DNA of 5,898 bases from an uncultured Verrucomicrobiota bacterium (GTDB lineage Bacteria > Verrucomicrobiota > Kiritimatiellia > RFP12 > UBA1067), in NCBI GenBank assembly GCA_945613785.1, contig CALZAJ010000105.1:1-5898 (forward strand). Reading direction: 5' to 3'. Made by a program: the position numbers and the translations under genes. This document shows, piece after piece, positions 5,448-5,898 of this stretch. Within the stretch, counting starts at the first letter, position 1; each line of letters begins with the position of its first letter. The notes below the pieces were generated by a model. The model did not search any database, had not been told where the DNA came from, and worked only from the letters and a program-made list of their open reading frames with translations.

Positions 5448-5898
5448 ACTTCGGTCTCTTCGCGGGTTTCCATGTTCTTCATGCGGGCAACGCCCTTCTC
5501 GACATCGTCCGGTCCGAGGAACACCGCCTTCGCGGCACCCGTGGAATCGGCATGGGAGAAGAACTTCTTCGGCTTCTGGGACTTGAGCGCCAGATCGACG
5601 CGCTCGCCCGCCGCCCGCAGCATCGCCGCGAGCTTCACTGCGGCCGCACGCTGTTCGGGGAACATGAAGCCGACGGCCACGCCCTTCTTCGCCTTCGCGG
5701 CATCCGCCCCGAGACGCGACTTGAGAAGCTCGGTGACGACGACATCGCCGAAGCCAAGTCCGACAGCGCTCGTCGGCTCGCCGCCGATCGTCGTGAGAAG
5801 GTTGTCGTAACGTCCGCCGCCGAAGATCGCACGGAACTCGCCCGCCGTGTCAAAGCACTCGAAGACTACGCCCGTGTAGTAGCTCAAGCCGCGGATGA
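5438..5898 (-). CDS. hisS: Histidyl-tRNA synthetase, C-terminal part
   Basis: This is the 3' end of hisS, cut by the window edge; 152 codons are visible. HisRS charges tRNA-His with histidine in the cytoplasm. The visible part begins with the HisRS-specific motif RGLSYYTGVVFE (residues 2-13 of the fragment), whose Arg is the catalytic arginine of the family, then FGGGRYDNL (25-33). Motif 3 would fall at SAVGLGFGDVVVTELL (43-58). The anticodon-binding domain follows from about 71: GVAVGFMFPEQ (72-82), MLRAAGERVDLAL (92-104), then KKFFSHADSTGAAKAVFLG (110-128) and VARMKNMETREETEV (136-150). The presence of this domain argues against HisZ, the regulatory paralogue that lacks it. Motif 3 lacks the usual Glu-Arg and has GFGD instead, a variant I recall from plant-type and Planctomycetes-type HisRS. 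It heads the visible cluster. Confidence 0.92.
   Translation of the reverse strand, partial: IRGLSYYTGVVFECFDTAGEFRAIFGGGRYDNLLTTIGGEPTSAVGLGFGDVVVTELLKSRLGADAAKAKKGVAVGFMFPEQRAAAVKLAAMLRAAGERVDLALKSQKPKKFFSHADSTGAAKAVFLGPDDVEKGVARMKNMETREETEVCL

Noticed and set aside
5438..5898. HisZ, the regulatory subunit of ATP phosphoribosyltransferase, as an alternative to hisS
   Set aside because: The fragment keeps the RGL-x-YYTG catalytic motif and a full anticodon-binding domain, which HisZ lacks, despite the altered motif 3.

Overview
The window is dense bacterial coding DNA, GC-rich throughout. Eight genes lie in a row, all on the minus strand, so the text below runs from high to low coordinates. 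The organism is diderm: an MCE-type lipid transporter (MlaE, MlaF and MlaD homologues), a lipoprotein with a lipobox and a secreted Sel1-repeat protein all imply an outer membrane and periplasm. The variant HisRS motif 3 (GFGD instead of G-x-E-R) and the GDH variant of YmdB remind me of the Planctomycetes/Verrucomicrobia/Kiritimatiellota side of bacteria. That placement is an inference from memory, not a computed result.

Layout. At the right edge is the 3' end of hisS (histidyl-tRNA synthetase, cut by the window). It overlaps a small protein resembling a class I methyltransferase with a degenerate SAM-binding loop. That overlaps (ATGA) a secreted Sel1-repeat protein, which overlaps (ATGA) a YmdB/TIGR00282-type metallophosphoesterase. 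A 19-nt gap then leads to a lipoprotein of the ABC-transport auxiliary (PqiC/YmbA-like) type. After 10 nt comes the mlaE permease, overlapping the mlaF ATPase by 13 nt, which overlaps mlaD (MCE domain) by 8 nt. No gap exceeds 19 nt and no internal promoter or terminator is apparent, so the cluster looks like one operon that starts outside the window.

Function. The last four genes form a coherent unit: permease, ATPase, membrane-anchored MCE substrate-binding protein and a lipoprotein likely acting at the outer membrane. Together they probably move lipids between the inner and outer membranes. The first four genes (tRNA charging, putative methyltransferase, Sel1 protein, phosphodiesterase) have no obvious shared pathway with lipid transport.

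Downstream of mlaD (positions 1-155) there is no recognisable gene. This stretch holds three identical copies of a 19-nt perfect palindrome with a 5-nt loop, two of them inside a 34-nt direct repeat. It looks like a REP-like intergenic element. I see no RNA genes, CRISPR array, transposase or phage genes. Apart from the unusual gene combination and some variant catalytic motifs, the window looks like a housekeeping region and I do not see a clear new system in it.
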